Shown here piece after piece: positions 41,682 to 51,440 of a stretch of 64,000 nt of DNA. The stretch is taken from positions 184,969-248,968 of the forward strand of contig CAKOJJ010000001.1 of assembly GCA_934089275.1 (NCBI GenBank), written 5' to 3'. The notes below the pieces were generated by a model that was given only the letters and a program-made list of their open reading frames with translations, did no database searches and was not told where the DNA came from. Made by a program: the position numbers and the translations under genes. The stretch is from an uncultured Bacilli bacterium (GTDB lineage: Bacteria; Bacillota_I; Bacilli_A; RF39; UBA660). The first letter of the stretch is position 1, and each line of letters starts with the position of its first letter.

Positions 41682-42463
41682 TATTTATAGTCCTCCAATT
41701 TAAATACAGTTTTTTTATTTAAGAAGCCATCATCGCCATAATTCTTACCATCAATTATATCTTTTATTTCACTCACGCTTAAACCAAGATTTAATACTAA
41801 GAAAAACATTACTTTATCTTCATATTTAGGAATTAAAGAAACATAATTAAAATAAGTATTATTAAATATATATGTTCCATAAACACTCTCTCTTGCTAAA
41901 AATTTATTACCAGTTATTTTTTCATTTAAAACCATATCATTATAATCACTTAATCCTGCATGTTTATTAAAATTTGTAAGCAAAGTTCTTCTTGAATACA
42001 TGATATTATTTTTTCCCAATATTGGAAGTATAAGTGGTTTAACAGAATTATTAATTATTTCATCTATTTCTTCTTTTGTGATTTCATTTGAAATAACTGC
42101 ACTTGTACATCCATTTTTCAAATGAAAATTAATTGAATTATAATTTACTGCAAAATGAACTTGATTCCAAATAAGAGGAGTGTTTGTATCTTTAAATATA
42201 TTGAAAACTCCTAAATCTTCAAAGATAATTCCTTTAAATCTTAAAAATTCATTTTTAATACTTTTCAATTCATCAATTGCAACTGTATCCATTACTCTGT
42301 TTAAATAAACATATGCATCATCTGGAATATCACATAAATCAAAAGAATTATAACCAATAGAAAAATTCTTAACAGCAAAAAGAAAATTGGTGATTCCAAC
42401 TTTCTTATATTCTTCCATTTCACTTAAATTGTTTATATTAATCAATATTTTTGACATCTTCAT
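41681..42463 (-). CDS. trhP1: U32-like tRNA hydroxylation partner TrhP1 (YrrN)
   Basis: A product of about 260 aa that lacks the cluster cysteines of the U32 signature but has the same barrel segments (GITNFLFAVKNFSIGY, PLIWNQVHFAVNYNS). Its place between trmR and trhP2 matches yrrN in Bacillus. The sequence is divergent and the call relies on context. I start at ATG 42463, four bases after AGGAAG; ATG 42457 is equally possible. It overlaps trmR by about 26 bp. Confidence 0.72.
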   Translation of the reverse strand: MKMSKILININNLSEMEEYKKVGITNFLFAVKNFSIGYNSFDLCDIPDDAYVYLNRVMDTVAIDELKSIKNEFLRFKGIIFEDLGVFNIFKDTNTPLIWNQVHFAVNYNSINFHLKNGCTSAVISNEITKEEIDEIINNSVKPLILPILGKNNIMYSRRTLLTNFNKHAGLSDYNDMVLNEKITGNKFLARESVYGTYIFNNTYFNYVSLIPKYEDKVMFFLVLNLGLSVSEIKDIIDGKNYGDDGFLNKKTVFKLEDYK

Positions 42464-43049
42464 CAGACTTCCTAAAACTAACTGATAATCCATCACCTAT
42501 ATCATAGAATTTAGTGACAAACTCTTCATTAGTACGTAAAAATTCAATATATTTTTCAATTTTAGTTACTAATCCTAAAACATTTCTTGATTCAATTTTA
42601 TCTTTATCAGCTACTAAACCATGAAATTTTAAGTTATCAGTGATGATTACACCACCTTTAGATAAATAGTTTTGGAACTTTTCAAAGAATTTTATATATT
42701 GACCTTTAGCTGCATCGATAAATATTAAATCGTATTCATGATCAACTAAATTAACATCTAAAGCATCATTAAACACTATTTCAATTCTTTTATCCATTCC
42801 TGTACGATTAACGTTTTTAACAGCTTCTCTATAACGTTTATCATCTCTTTCAATAGTTGTAACCTCTACATCATCATCAACGCTTGCCATAAGAATTGCT
42901 GAATAACCAATAGCAGTTCCTAATTCAAGAATTTTTTTAACATTATTAAGTTTAATATATTTTTGTATAAATTTTATGGAATCATGCTCAATTATAGGCA
43001 CATTATTAGCCTCAGCATACCTTTCCATTTCCTTTATAACATCGTTCAT
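42438..43049 (-). CDS. trmR: tRNA 5-hydroxyuridine methyltransferase TrmR (YrrM)
   Basis: A 203-aa O-methyltransferase of the class that includes YrrM: ILELGTAIGYSAILMA binds SAM, VTTIERDDKRY and the DYDLIFIDAAKGQY motif give the metal-binding acidic residues, and GGVIITDNLKFHG follows. It makes 5-methoxyuridine at tRNA position 34 from the hydroxyuridine formed by the TrhP proteins. mltG is 15 bp upstream, as in Bacillus. Confidence 0.88.
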   Translation of the reverse strand: MNDVIKEMERYAEANNVPIIEHDSIKFIQKYIKLNNVKKILELGTAIGYSAILMASVDDDVEVTTIERDDKRYREAVKNVNRTGMDKRIEIVFNDALDVNLVDHEYDLIFIDAAKGQYIKFFEKFQNYLSKGGVIITDNLKFHGLVADKDKIESRNVLGLVTKIEKYIEFLRTNEEFVTKFYDIGDGLSVSFRKSDEDVKNID

Positions 43050-43064
43050 TTTTACTTCTCCTCT

Positions 43065-44150
43065 TTAAGACAAAAGACCTTTGCTTATAAGCTCATTATT
43101 AGTCTTTTGATGTTCTAAATACGTTTTATTATAATATACTTTGCCATTCACATCGGCAATAAAATAGAAATAATCATTAGTATTTGGATTTATAGCTGCA
43201 TCAATTGACATAATTGATGGACTACAAATTGGTCCGATTGGGATTCCTGTAGTACAAGCTCCCCTAGTATTATATGCATTGCACGAATTAAGATCACTAT
43301 TTACTATATCCGAGCAATTTTTCTTCACTCCATAGCAAGCTGTAACATCGCTTCCAAGAGGCATATTGTTTTTTATTCTATTTTGGAATACACCAGATAT
43401 TTCTTTTCTATCGCTTTCGCTAGACGCTTCTAATTCTATCACACTCGCAAGAGTAAGTAAACTATTAATATTTATCTTATTAGTTTCAATATATTCCTTA
43501 TATGGCTTTAATTTATTATTCATACCATTTAAAAGAACTTCAATTGCTTCTTTAACAGTAGCATCTTTTTTTATAAAATAAGTATCAGGGAATAAATATC
43601 CTTCTAATGGATAATATACGCCATCCTTTAAAATATCATCAGTTATAAACCAATATTTTTCAATCAAACTATTTAAATATTCTTTATCTTTACATGCATT
43701 TATTACATCGTCTTTAGCAAATGACAAGTTATTTGCAAGAACTTCAGCATAATCAGTAAAACGTTTTCCTTCAATAAATGTAATTGCTGTTTCATTTTTA
43801 TCTACATTGGTTCCATTACTTAAATTTTCCAATATTTCTACTAAAGACATACTTTTACTTAATCTATAATTTCCTGCTAAAAAATCTTTTTGATAACTAA
43901 TTTTAACAAAAACTTTCGTAAAATTTACGTTTTTAATTAAGCCTTCTTTTTTTAGATTAACTATAATTTGATTTTTACTTGATCCACTTTCAACATTAAA
44001 CATCACTTCATCAGTATTTGAAGAGTTTACTGGCATAATCATAAAGAAAGTTATTCCACCAATGATAACTAGAAAAGCAAAAACCACAATTAAAAGTATT
44101 AATACTAGTTTCTTTATTTTTTTGCTTATTTTATCGACATCATTATTCAT
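43065..44150 (-). CDS. mltG: Endolytic murein transglycosylase
   Basis: A product of about 361 aa with one N-terminal membrane helix (LVLILLIVVFAFLVIIGGITF) and the YceG/MltG domain: a LysM-like part (NQIIVNLKKEGLI), the catalytic glutamate segment LASVIELEASSESDRKEISG, and PIGPICSPSIMSIDAAINP. It cuts nascent glycan strands at the membrane. I chose ATG 44150 because GGTGATAAG precedes it. The end of yrzB overlaps its start. Confidence 0.93.
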   Translation of the reverse strand: MNNDVDKISKKIKKLVLILLIVVFAFLVIIGGITFFMIMPVNSSNTDEVMFNVESGSSKNQIIVNLKKEGLIKNVNFTKVFVKISYQKDFLAGNYRLSKSMSLVEILENLSNGTNVDKNETAITFIEGKRFTDYAEVLANNLSFAKDDVINACKDKEYLNSLIEKYWFITDDILKDGVYYPLEGYLFPDTYFIKKDATVKEAIEVLLNGMNNKLKPYKEYIETNKININSLLTLASVIELEASSESDRKEISGVFQNRIKNNMPLGSDVTACYGVKKNCSDIVNSDLNSCNAYNTRGACTTGIPIGPICSPSIMSIDAAINPNTNDYFYFIADVNGKVYYNKTYLEHQKTNNELISKGLLS

Positions 44151-44445
44151 TCTTATCACCAGTTGTTGCATCAGTTTTTTCTTTAATCATGTCAATTACA
44201 CTAGAAAGAATATTATCTATTATCTTCCATTCTTTATCAGTAGTTAAAGGTAATAGTTTTAAATCATCACCAGTTTTATCATATGTATTGGCATAAACTT
44301 TAGTGTTACCAGCTTTATCAGTTGTATTGTCAGTATATGCAATATAACTTTTTCCTGTTTCATCAGAATCAAACGTAAACAAAACATCACAAACTAATTC
44401 TTCACCTTTATCATTTTTTATAACAATTTTTCCATTATCTAACAT
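44143..44445 (-). CDS. yrzB: DUF1292 protein, YrzB-like
   Basis: About 100 aa, starting MLDNGKIVIKNDKGEELVCDVLFTF and containing KSYIAYTDNT, which fits the short acidic DUF1292 family. No enzymatic role is known. ATG 44445 has AGGAAGTG eight bases upstream within the ruvX end. The location between ruvX and mltG is that of yrzB in Bacillus. Confidence 0.82.
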   Translation of the reverse strand: MLDNGKIVIKNDKGEELVCDVLFTFDSDETGKSYIAYTDNTTDKAGNTKVYANTYDKTGDDLKLLPLTTDKEWKIIDNILSSVIDMIKEKTDATTGDKNE

Positions 44446-44863
44446 TAGATCCACTTCCTATTCTTTTTAAATAAGTATCCAATATGATACTTGCTGCCAC
44501 CGAATCTATAACTTCTTTTCTGTTTTTTCTACTCATATCAGCTCCAATAAGATACTTTTCAGCCTCAACCGTACTTAATCTTTCATCGATTAAATTAATA
44601 GACATTCCTGATGCTTTTTCAAGTTTTTCTTTAAATATATTGGTCCTTTCAATCGCTTCCCCTAAAGTATTATTCATATTCTTAGGATAACCAAGTACTA
44701 GAACTTCAATATGTAATTCATCAATCAAACTTAAAACATCAGCTACTAATTCATCAATATCATTATATCTTAAAGTTTTATAAGGGTTTGAGATTATTCC
44801 CAACTTATCAGACACAGCAAGACCTAATGTCTTCGTGCCCAAATCCATTCCAAGAGCTTTCAT
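44435..44863 (-). CDS. ruvX: Holliday-junction resolvase-like protein RuvX (YqgF/YrrK)
   Basis: The 142-aa product has the RNase H-like fold of YqgF: MKALGMDLGTKTLGLAVSD with the first catalytic aspartate, VLGYPKNMNNT, and LIDERLSTVEAEKYL. The family takes part in 16S rRNA 5'-end processing and possibly recombination. The start codon shares a base with the ireB stop codon. Confidence 0.94.
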   Translation of the reverse strand: MKALGMDLGTKTLGLAVSDKLGIISNPYKTLRYNDIDELVADVLSLIDELHIEVLVLGYPKNMNNTLGEAIERTNIFKEKLEKASGMSINLIDERLSTVEAEKYLIGADMSRKNRKEVIDSVAASIILDTYLKRIGSGSNVR

Positions 44864-45105
44864 TAGTTTTCTAAATAGTTCCTAACCATAAGTTCTAAAA
44901 CTTTATTCCTATCAAGATTAAGCATCTTATCACGAGCATTTTTGTAGTTAGTTATATATCCAGGATCTCCAGATACTAAATAACCAACAATTTGACTAAT
45001 CGGATTATATCCTTTTTCTTTTAACGCATCATAAATCTCATCTAAAGTAGTTTCAATTAATGCATTAGTTATATCTTCAATTTCAAATAGAGTTGTCTTA
45101 TCCAT
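44863..45105 (-). CDS. ireB: IreB-family regulatory phosphoprotein (DUF965, YrzL)
   Basis: An 80-aa protein with FEIEDITNALIETTLDEIYDALKEKGYNPISQIVGYLVSGDPGYIT, the conserved core of the DUF965/IreB family (fragmented here for length: DEIYDALKEKGYNP and GYLVSGDPGYIT are the key parts). In Enterococcus IreB is a substrate of the IreK kinase and moderates cephalosporin resistance. It is the first gene of the operon and has a good promoter. Confidence 0.93.
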   Translation of the reverse strand: MDKTTLFEIEDITNALIETTLDEIYDALKEKGYNPISQIVGYLVSGDPGYITNYKNARDKMLNLDRNKVLELMVRNYLEN

Positions 45106-45126
45106 AACTTCACCTCTAACATATAA

Positions 45127-45155
45127 ATTTTATCATATTAATTTATGCTAATCAA
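45127..45155 (-). promoter_or_regulatory. Sigma-A promoter of the ireB-ruvX-yrzB-mltG operon
   Basis: On the minus strand TTGATT (45150-45155) and TAAAAT (45127-45132) are 17 bp apart, about 20 bp before the ireB start codon. Confidence 0.65.
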
Positions 45156-45201
45156 TATAATAAAAAGTTTGGTATTGATTAAGCGGTATTATTTTTGAAC
45201 A

Positions 45202-45235
45202 AAAAAAGCAAGAACTTGTGTCCTGCTCTTTTATA
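45202..45235 (-). terminator. Terminator of parE
   Basis: AGCAGGAC and GTTCTTGCT pair imperfectly around ACAA, with seven Ts after on the minus strand. Confidence 0.55.
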
Positions 45236-47147
45236 TTTTGAAATCGTCTTCTAACGAGAAGTCAACGTTTTCATTAATCCATTCTTTTCTAGGTTCAACC
45301 AAATCTCCCATTAAAACTGAAACTCGCTTTTCAGCCATAGCTGCATCGCTTATATTTACTTTAATTAAGTTTCTTGTTTTTGGATCCATAGTTGTTAAAC
45401 TTAGATTATCGGCATTCATTTCTCCTAAACCTTTGTATCTTTGTACACGGTATGTTGAATTATCTTTATCTCTTACATAATCTTTAAATTCTTCATTAGT
45501 ATAACAATATGTTTCTTTTTTACCTTCTTCAACTTTAAACAAAGGAGGCATTGCAATGTAAAGATGTCCTTCTTCAATTAATGGTCTCATAAAACGATAG
45601 AAGAAAGTTAAAAGCAAACATTGAATATGAGCTCCGTCATCATCGGCATCGGTCATTATAATTACTTTATCATAATTGATATCTTTTACATCAAAATCTG
45701 CTCCACAACCAGCACCTATACAATGTATTAAAGTGTTTATTTCTTCATTTTTAAAAGCATCAGCTACACTTGCTTTTTCTGTATTTAAAACTTTTCCTCT
45801 TAAAGGTAAAACTCCTTGAAATTTTCTATCACGACTACTTTTAGCTGTTCCTCCAGCAGATTGACCTTCAACAATAAATAATTCATTAATTTTTGGATTA
45901 CGTGTTTGAGGAGGAGTTAACTTATCGGATAAACTTCTTTTTTCATCTCGTTTGCTTTTTCCAGCTCTAGCTTCTTCTCTTGCTTTTCTTGCTGCTTCAC
46001 GAGCAAATTTGCTCTTACTCATCTTATCTAAAATAACTGTTGCTTCACTTTTGTTCTCTTCAAGATAAAATTTCAAAGTATCATACACAATTTGTTCAAC
46101 TGCTGGTCTTGCTTCTGGTGTTCCAAGTTTTCCTTTAGTTTGACCTTCAAATTGAAGTAGATCCTCAGGTATCTTTAAATTTATTACAGCTGTTAAACCT
46201 TCTCTTGCATCACTTCCGTCAAAATTTGAATCTTTATTTTTTAAAATTCCATTTGCTCTTGCATAGTCGTTAAAAACTTTTGTAAGACCAGTTTTAAATC
46301 CAACCTCATGTGAACCACCATCGCTAGTTTTAACATTGTTTACGAAAGACACTATTTGTTCATTATATGAATCCGTGTATTGTAGAGCAATATCAACTTC
46401 AATATGATTTTTTACACCATGTATTGGAACAACGTTGTTTATCGTTTTTTTATCTTCATTCATATATTCAACGAAAGACACAATTCCATTCTCATAATGA
46501 TATGTTACCTTTTTATTATCAGCAACATTTTCAAGTTCAACAGTTAATCTTGGCAATAAAAATGCACTTTCTTGCATTCTTTCGCAAATTGTAGAAAATG
46601 AAAATTGACAATTTTTAAATATTTCATAATCAGGCATAAAAGTAACGCAAGTTCCTGTTTTCTTTGATTCACCAATTTTTTTCAAAGGACTTGAAACTTC
46701 TCCACCATTTTTAAAACGAATATTTGATATTAGTCCATCTGTATAAATAGTAACATCCATCCATGAAGATAAAGCATTTACTACGCTTGCACCTACACCA
46801 TGTAATCCTCCAGAAACCTTATAATTTCCTTCTTCAAATTTACCACCAGCATGTAATACAGTGTAAATAACTTCTGGCGTTGATTTTCCACTTTCATGCA
46901 TACCAATTGGAACACCACGGCCATTATCAGCTATTGTAATTGAACCATCACCATTAAGACGAATCTTAACCATATCACCATAACCGTTTATTATTTCATC
47001 GATTGAATTATCGACAATTTCCCAAACTAAATGATGAAGTCCGCGCTTGTCAGTTGAACCAATATACATACCCGGTCTTTTTCTTACAGCTTCTAATCCT
47101 TCCAATATTTTAATTGATGAAGCATCATACTTCTTTGCTCCTGCCAT
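45231..47147 (-). CDS. parE: DNA topoisomerase IV subunit B (ParE)
   Basis: The 638-aa product has the GHKL ATPase (EIVDNSIDEI, DNGRGVP, GGLHGVGASVVNAL), the transducer lysine in QTKGKLGTPEAR and the TOPRIM domain (VEGQSAGGTAKSSRDR, IMTDADDDGAHI). The overall sequence, including the ending VEPRKEWINENV, matches Firmicutes ParE better than GyrB. The usual EGDSA box of the quinolone-determining region reads EGQSA here. No parC gene is in the window. The gene stands apart with its own terminator. Confidence 0.92.
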   Translation of the reverse strand: MAGAKKYDASSIKILEGLEAVRKRPGMYIGSTDKRGLHHLVWEIVDNSIDEIINGYGDMVKIRLNGDGSITIADNGRGVPIGMHESGKSTPEVIYTVLHAGGKFEEGNYKVSGGLHGVGASVVNALSSWMDVTIYTDGLISNIRFKNGGEVSSPLKKIGESKKTGTCVTFMPDYEIFKNCQFSFSTICERMQESAFLLPRLTVELENVADNKKVTYHYENGIVSFVEYMNEDKKTINNVVPIHGVKNHIEVDIALQYTDSYNEQIVSFVNNVKTSDGGSHEVGFKTGLTKVFNDYARANGILKNKDSNFDGSDAREGLTAVINLKIPEDLLQFEGQTKGKLGTPEARPAVEQIVYDTLKFYLEENKSEATVILDKMSKSKFAREAARKAREEARAGKSKRDEKRSLSDKLTPPQTRNPKINELFIVEGQSAGGTAKSSRDRKFQGVLPLRGKVLNTEKASVADAFKNEEINTLIHCIGAGCGADFDVKDINYDKVIIMTDADDDGAHIQCLLLTFFYRFMRPLIEEGHLYIAMPPLFKVEEGKKETYCYTNEEFKDYVRDKDNSTYRVQRYKGLGEMNADNLSLTTMDPKTRNLIKVNISDAAMAEKRVSVLMGDLVEPRKEWINENVDFSLEDDFKI

Positions 47148-47240
47148 AAAGCATCACCTTAATAAAATTTAACATAAATTAAAAAAAAAGACAACCAAAT
47201 GTGTCTTATAAACGTAAATTTTAGCCGTTTTACAGTAATA

Positions 47241-47369
47241 TTACAAATTTATTTTTTGAGTTTCTTCAAGCTTTTTTAATAGTTCTTCCTTGCTCATTTT
47301 TTCTTTCACAGGTTGTTCACTTTTTCTTTGAACATACTCTAAATAAACGTTTTTAAACTCTATTTTCAT
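47241..47369 (-). CDS. 42-aa miniprotein downstream of a membrane protein
   Basis: The ATG at 47369 has an AGGAGA three bases upstream, and it lies just after the stop of the preceding gene, so it is likely translated. The product, starting MKIEFKNVYLEYVQ, is charged and helical (KMSKEELLKKLEE). I do not recognise it. Confidence 0.5.
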   Translation of the reverse strand: MKIEFKNVYLEYVQRKSEQPVKEKMSKEELLKKLEETQKINL

Positions 47370-47376
47370 ACGTCTC

Positions 47377-48009
47377 CTACTTATTACTTGACATAATAGA
47401 TTCAATATATTTATTTGCTGCATCTAACACGTCTTCTTCAATTTTACTGCTGTGATGTATTTCTTTTGTTTCCGTTTTTTCAATTGCAGAAAAATCAGGA
47501 AAGTCTTGAACATCAGCCATAAATTTATTTTCATCAGAAGAAACACTATCTAGTCTATTTGGAAGTTCTATTTTTTCTTCTAATTCTTCCTTTTTTTCAT
47601 TTTGTAGACTATCAAAAGCATTCCAAGCCATATCATTAAGTGCATTTAAATCTTTAAGTTCATTTTCTATAGGTTTAGTTTCTATAGGTTGACTTTCACC
47701 AACTATATTACTATCTATAGGTTCATCCTTAATTGCTTCATTATTTTCTTTAGGTAAAGTCACAGTATTCAAAATATCACTGAATTCCTCATCATTTATT
47801 TCTTCAGCTGGGCTCAAGTCATTAACAATATGAACTTCACTCGAATAATCGATTTCAGGAGTTGCAACATTTTTTATATTTCTAAATGGTCCATACTTTT
47901 TCTTATTATTAATCGTTATTATGATAAAAACTGCAATTAACAATACCAATAAAACAATGATAACTGGAAAAAAAGCATCACTCATTATAAACTCGTCAAA
48001 AGCACTCAT
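47377..48009 (-). CDS. Membrane-anchored acidic protein, uncharacterised
   Basis: The 210-aa product has one membrane helix near the N-terminus (FFPVIIVLLVLLIAVFIII), followed by basic residues and a long, acidic and probably disordered cytosolic part (SSEVHIVNDLSPAEEINDEE). It ends with an amphipathic helix (DAANKYIESIM). No family is recognised. It lies downstream of rseP, with the 42-aa miniprotein following. Confidence 0.6.
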   Translation of the reverse strand: MSAFDEFIMSDAFFPVIIVLLVLLIAVFIIITINNKKKYGPFRNIKNVATPEIDYSSEVHIVNDLSPAEEINDEEFSDILNTVTLPKENNEAIKDEPIDSNIVGESQPIETKPIENELKDLNALNDMAWNAFDSLQNEKKEELEEKIELPNRLDSVSSDENKFMADVQDFPDFSAIEKTETKEIHHSSKIEEDVLDAANKYIESIMSSNK

Positions 48010-48078
48010 TTAATTCCCTCTATTCTACATTATCAATATTATCACATAAAAAGAAGTTAAACAAGAAAAAAAGATGTC

Positions 48079-49293
48079 TTAGAACAATCTAAGTACATCT
48101 TGGAAAGTTATATATAACATCAATAACATAATAAGTATAAACCCAATCGAATGGAAATAACCTTCCACTTTTGGATCAACTTTTTTTCTAGTAATTGCTT
48201 CTATCAAAACAAATAATACTCTTCCTCCATCAAATGCTGGGAAAGGTAAAATATTTAAAACTCCTAAATTAATAGATAAGTATGCCATTAAATATATTAG
48301 ATTTGCAAATCCTGCTTGAGCAACAGTTCCAACAACCGAATACATTCCAACAGGTCCAGATAAAGCTGATAAGCCTAATTTACCAGTAAATAATGATCCA
48401 ATTATTAAAAGCATTGTTGAAACTATACTTCCAAATTTAGAAAAGGCATATTTCAATGCACAACCAAAACCTTTATGAATCTCACTAGGTGCAGATATTC
48501 CAACTAATTTAGTCACTGTTACTTCTTTTTCAGTCTTATTGTATTCTTTCAAAACACTTTCAAGTGTTGTTGTATCATCTAATTTTATTGTTTTATCATC
48601 AAAAACAACGTATTTATCTGGAATAATTTTGTATTCGCTTACACTTCCATCTTCATGTTTTATTTTATATGTATAATAATCATTTTTATTTTTTAGGTTT
48701 GTAATTATTGTAAGTTTATCCCAAGTACTAACTTTATAACCATTACAACCTATTATTTGATCATTCTTTTTCAATCCGGCTTTTTCAGCTGGACTTTCAC
48801 TTTGAATACTTCCAATGATGCTAGATTGTTCAGTACTTCCATAAAAAAGTCCAATCATGAAAAGCAATACAATAGCCGTAATAAAATTCATTGTTACACC
48901 AGCAACTAAAATTAAAATTCGTTTTGTTTTTGATTTATTGCACATAAATTTGTCTTTAGGAAGTTTTTCATCATCTTCCCCTTCTTCTCCAGCCATTGCA
49001 CAAAATCCTCCAATTGGAAATGCTCTCAATGTGTATTCAGTTGGATCATTTTTTCTTTTAAAAGTAAGAATTTTAGGTCCCATTCCCAAAGCAAATTCAT
49101 AAACATGTACTCCACATTTTTTTGCTACTAGGAAATGTCCTCCTTCATGAACAAAAATCAAAACACTTAAAATTAGCAATAACACTACTATATTCCAAAT
49201 AGGTGTATTTGGTAAAAATATAAGAATTAAAACTACAGCAACAACTATAGCAACTAACAACAATATATTTTTTAAATTATTATCTTTTTTCAT
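48079..49293 (-). CDS. rseP: Site-2 intramembrane metalloprotease RseP/RasP
   Basis: The 404-aa membrane protein has the zinc motif HEGGH in LIFVHEGGHFLVAKKCG, a PDZ domain (AEKAGLKKNDQIIGCNGYKV) in the middle, and the second active-site motif NILPFPAFDGGRV near the C-terminus. It cleaves transmembrane segments such as anti-sigma factors and remnant signal peptides. An additional hydrophobic N-terminal helix precedes the catalytic one. Confidence 0.94.
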   Translation of the reverse strand: MKKDNNLKNILLLVAIVVAVVLILIFLPNTPIWNIVVLLLILSVLIFVHEGGHFLVAKKCGVHVYEFALGMGPKILTFKRKNDPTEYTLRAFPIGGFCAMAGEEGEDDEKLPKDKFMCNKSKTKRILILVAGVTMNFITAIVLLFMIGLFYGSTEQSSIIGSIQSESPAEKAGLKKNDQIIGCNGYKVSTWDKLTIITNLKNKNDYYTYKIKHEDGSVSEYKIIPDKYVVFDDKTIKLDDTTTLESVLKEYNKTEKEVTVTKLVGISAPSEIHKGFGCALKYAFSKFGSIVSTMLLIIGSLFTGKLGLSALSGPVGMYSVVGTVAQAGFANLIYLMAYLSINLGVLNILPFPAFDGGRVLFVLIEAITRKKVDPKVEGYFHSIGFILIMLLMLYITFQDVLRLF

Positions 49294-49347
49294 CTGTAAG
49301 CCTCCTATGTTCTAATAATAATATGCTTTAAATATATTCTAATATAC

Positions 49348-50547
49348 TTATAACGTTCTTGTATAAAAATATTTTTTTAAATCTGGAAATTTTAAATAAC
49401 TTTTTGGATCAACAAGATTAGCAACCCATTTAGAATATGATGTATATGTTGTTCCATACCAACCAGTTCCTAATCCGAAATGTAAGTGTGCTCCAGTTGA
49501 ACAAGAATCCCACGGAGTTCCTGATCCACCACCAACAGTTCCAACAATAGTTTGATTAGTAACTTTATCACCAACATTAACTTTTATCGTTAAAAGATGC
49601 ATATAACATGAAGTATATTGTTTACCATTTATTAAATGTTGGATATATACTTGATTTCCACCACAACTAGCTTTTCTAACAATTTTAGAAACCATTCCAT
49701 TCGCTACACTATAAACATTAGTTCCTTCTTTGTTTCCACCAATATCTATTCCTGAATGGAATTTATTTTTAACACCTGTTACTGGATGAGTTCTATATCC
49801 AAAATAAGAAGTAGTAACCCCTCTATTCAAAGGCCTTAAAAATCCTGTATCGCCTTTAACTTGGACGCATTTTTCAAGATCTTCATCTTCTTTACAACCT
49901 ATTTTTACATAATAATTAATCAATTCTTGAGTTGATGAAATTTCGTCTTTAATATCCATAGTAATATCCAAATAATCGGATAATTTATTATTCAAAGATT
50001 TTATATCTTTAGCTAAACTATCTATTTGGTTATTAAGTTCTACCTCTCTATTCTCAAGATCAATTTTTAATTGAATATTGGCTTCTATTTTGCCTTTCCA
50101 CTCATCAATTTTATTCTTTTGATAATCCATAAGTTGTCCCATAACAGCATATCTATAAATTAAGTCTTCATAACTAGTAGCTTTAAAGATGTATTCCAAA
50201 TATACATTATCGCCTTTAGAAACTTGATAATTTTTTACTATTTTTTCAAGTTCCGTTTTGCCATTCGTGATATCTTTTTCCAATTGTTCCGATTCAGCAA
50301 GTGACTCAGCTATTTTTTGTTGATTATTAGATATCTCTGTTTGTTTACTAGAAACAGAAGCTTTAGCACTATTGATTTCATTCTTTGTAGCAGTTTTTTT
50401 AGATTCGTTAGCTGCTTGCTCTTTTTTCCAAGCAGCAAGTTCTGCACGAAGTTCTTTCAAAGTACGAGCTTTACTAGCTGCATATGTACTAGTTCCTGCA
50501 ACTAAAAGCAAAGCTGTACATATTACAATAACTATTTTTTTCATCAT
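49348..50547 (-). CDS. M23 murein hydrolase with coiled coil (EnvC/FtsX-partner type)
   Basis: The 399-aa exported protein starts with a signal peptide (KKIVIVICTALLLVAGTSTYA), followed by about 180 residues of coiled coil (for example KIEANIQLKIDLENREVELN) and a C-terminal LytM/M23 domain with HSGIDIGGN and HLHFGLG. All zinc and catalytic histidines are present, so it is likely an active peptidase rather than an EnvC-like activator. The gene overlaps ftsX by four bases, which matches peptidoglycan hydrolases controlled by FtsEX (PcsB and CwlO type). Confidence 0.9.
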   Translation of the reverse strand: MMKKIVIVICTALLLVAGTSTYAASKARTLKELRAELAAWKKEQAANESKKTATKNEINSAKASVSSKQTEISNNQQKIAESLAESEQLEKDITNGKTELEKIVKNYQVSKGDNVYLEYIFKATSYEDLIYRYAVMGQLMDYQKNKIDEWKGKIEANIQLKIDLENREVELNNQIDSLAKDIKSLNNKLSDYLDITMDIKDEISSTQELINYYVKIGCKEDEDLEKCVQVKGDTGFLRPLNRGVTTSYFGYRTHPVTGVKNKFHSGIDIGGNKEGTNVYSVANGMVSKIVRKASCGGNQVYIQHLINGKQYTSCYMHLLTIKVNVGDKVTNQTIVGTVGGGSGTPWDSCSTGAHLHFGLGTGWYGTTYTSYSKWVANLVDPKSYLKFPDLKKYFYTRTL

Positions 50548-51440
50548 ATCTTTAAATATCTCCTTACTGCTTTTATTGATCCAAATACACCAACCAATGA
50601 TCCAATAATTGCTAAAACAAAACTAGAAACATAAACAATTTCACTAGGTTTTACCATCATCAATAAATCTGTATATATTTTTCCACCTAATACATCATAA
50701 AAGTAAGTATATCCAAATATCGTAATTACGATTGGTAAAATAGCTCCGATAAGTCCAAGAATAAATCCTTCAAATATGAATGGTAACTTAATTACTGTAT
50801 TACTTGTTCCAACCAATCTCATAATTCCTATCTCGTTTTTTCTTGAGAAAATTGTAATTTTAATCGTATTTTCATTTAAGAATACTGTTACCAACACTAA
50901 AGCTATAACAGCTGCAATACATGCATATCTAGCAAAATCAAAAGCATTTAGTACTTCATTAACAATTGTTTCTCCATATTTTACATATTTAACTTTTTCA
51001 ATGTTTTTAATTTCATTCGCTGTTGATGTAATCTTTCTTACATTCTTTACATTCACTACCATCGTTGAAAGCAAAGGGTTTTCATCAAAAACTGATAAAG
51101 TTTCTTTTATTTGATCATCTTTAAGTAATTCATTCTTTATTTCATCTTTACTACGAAAAACCGTTTTATCCTTATCAACATTTTCTATGCTTAAAACACT
51201 GTTTTTTACATTTTCTATCTCTTCATCACTAGCGTTTTCATCTATAAAAGCAACAATTGTCATTGATCCTTCAATATTTTTAGTCATCGAATTAACATTA
51301 TAAGTTGCTAGTAAAGCAATTGATACTAAAATTAAAGTTATTGTTGTACAAGATATGGAAGCTAAACTAAGTGAGAAATTACGAACAATACTTTTAAAAG
51401 CATTACTAATACTTTTACCTAAAATTCTAAACAGTCTCAT
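50544..51440 (-). CDS. ftsX: Cell-division ABC transporter permease FtsX
   Basis: The 298-aa protein has an N-terminal helix (IVRNFSLSLASISCTTITLIL), a large extracellular loop (about residues 45-170), and three C-terminal helices with KNEIGIMRLVGTSN in the first cytosolic loop. This is the FtsX topology. It relays ATP hydrolysis by FtsE to the wall hydrolase encoded next. Confidence 0.93.
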   Translation of the reverse strand: MRLFRILGKSISNAFKSIVRNFSLSLASISCTTITLILVSIALLATYNVNSMTKNIEGSMTIVAFIDENASDEEIENVKNSVLSIENVDKDKTVFRSKDEIKNELLKDDQIKETLSVFDENPLLSTMVVNVKNVRKITSTANEIKNIEKVKYVKYGETIVNEVLNAFDFARYACIAAVIALVLVTVFLNENTIKITIFSRKNEIGIMRLVGTSNTVIKLPFIFEGFILGLIGAILPIVITIFGYTYFYDVLGGKIYTDLLMMVKPSEIVYVSSFVLAIIGSLVGVFGSIKAVRRYLKI

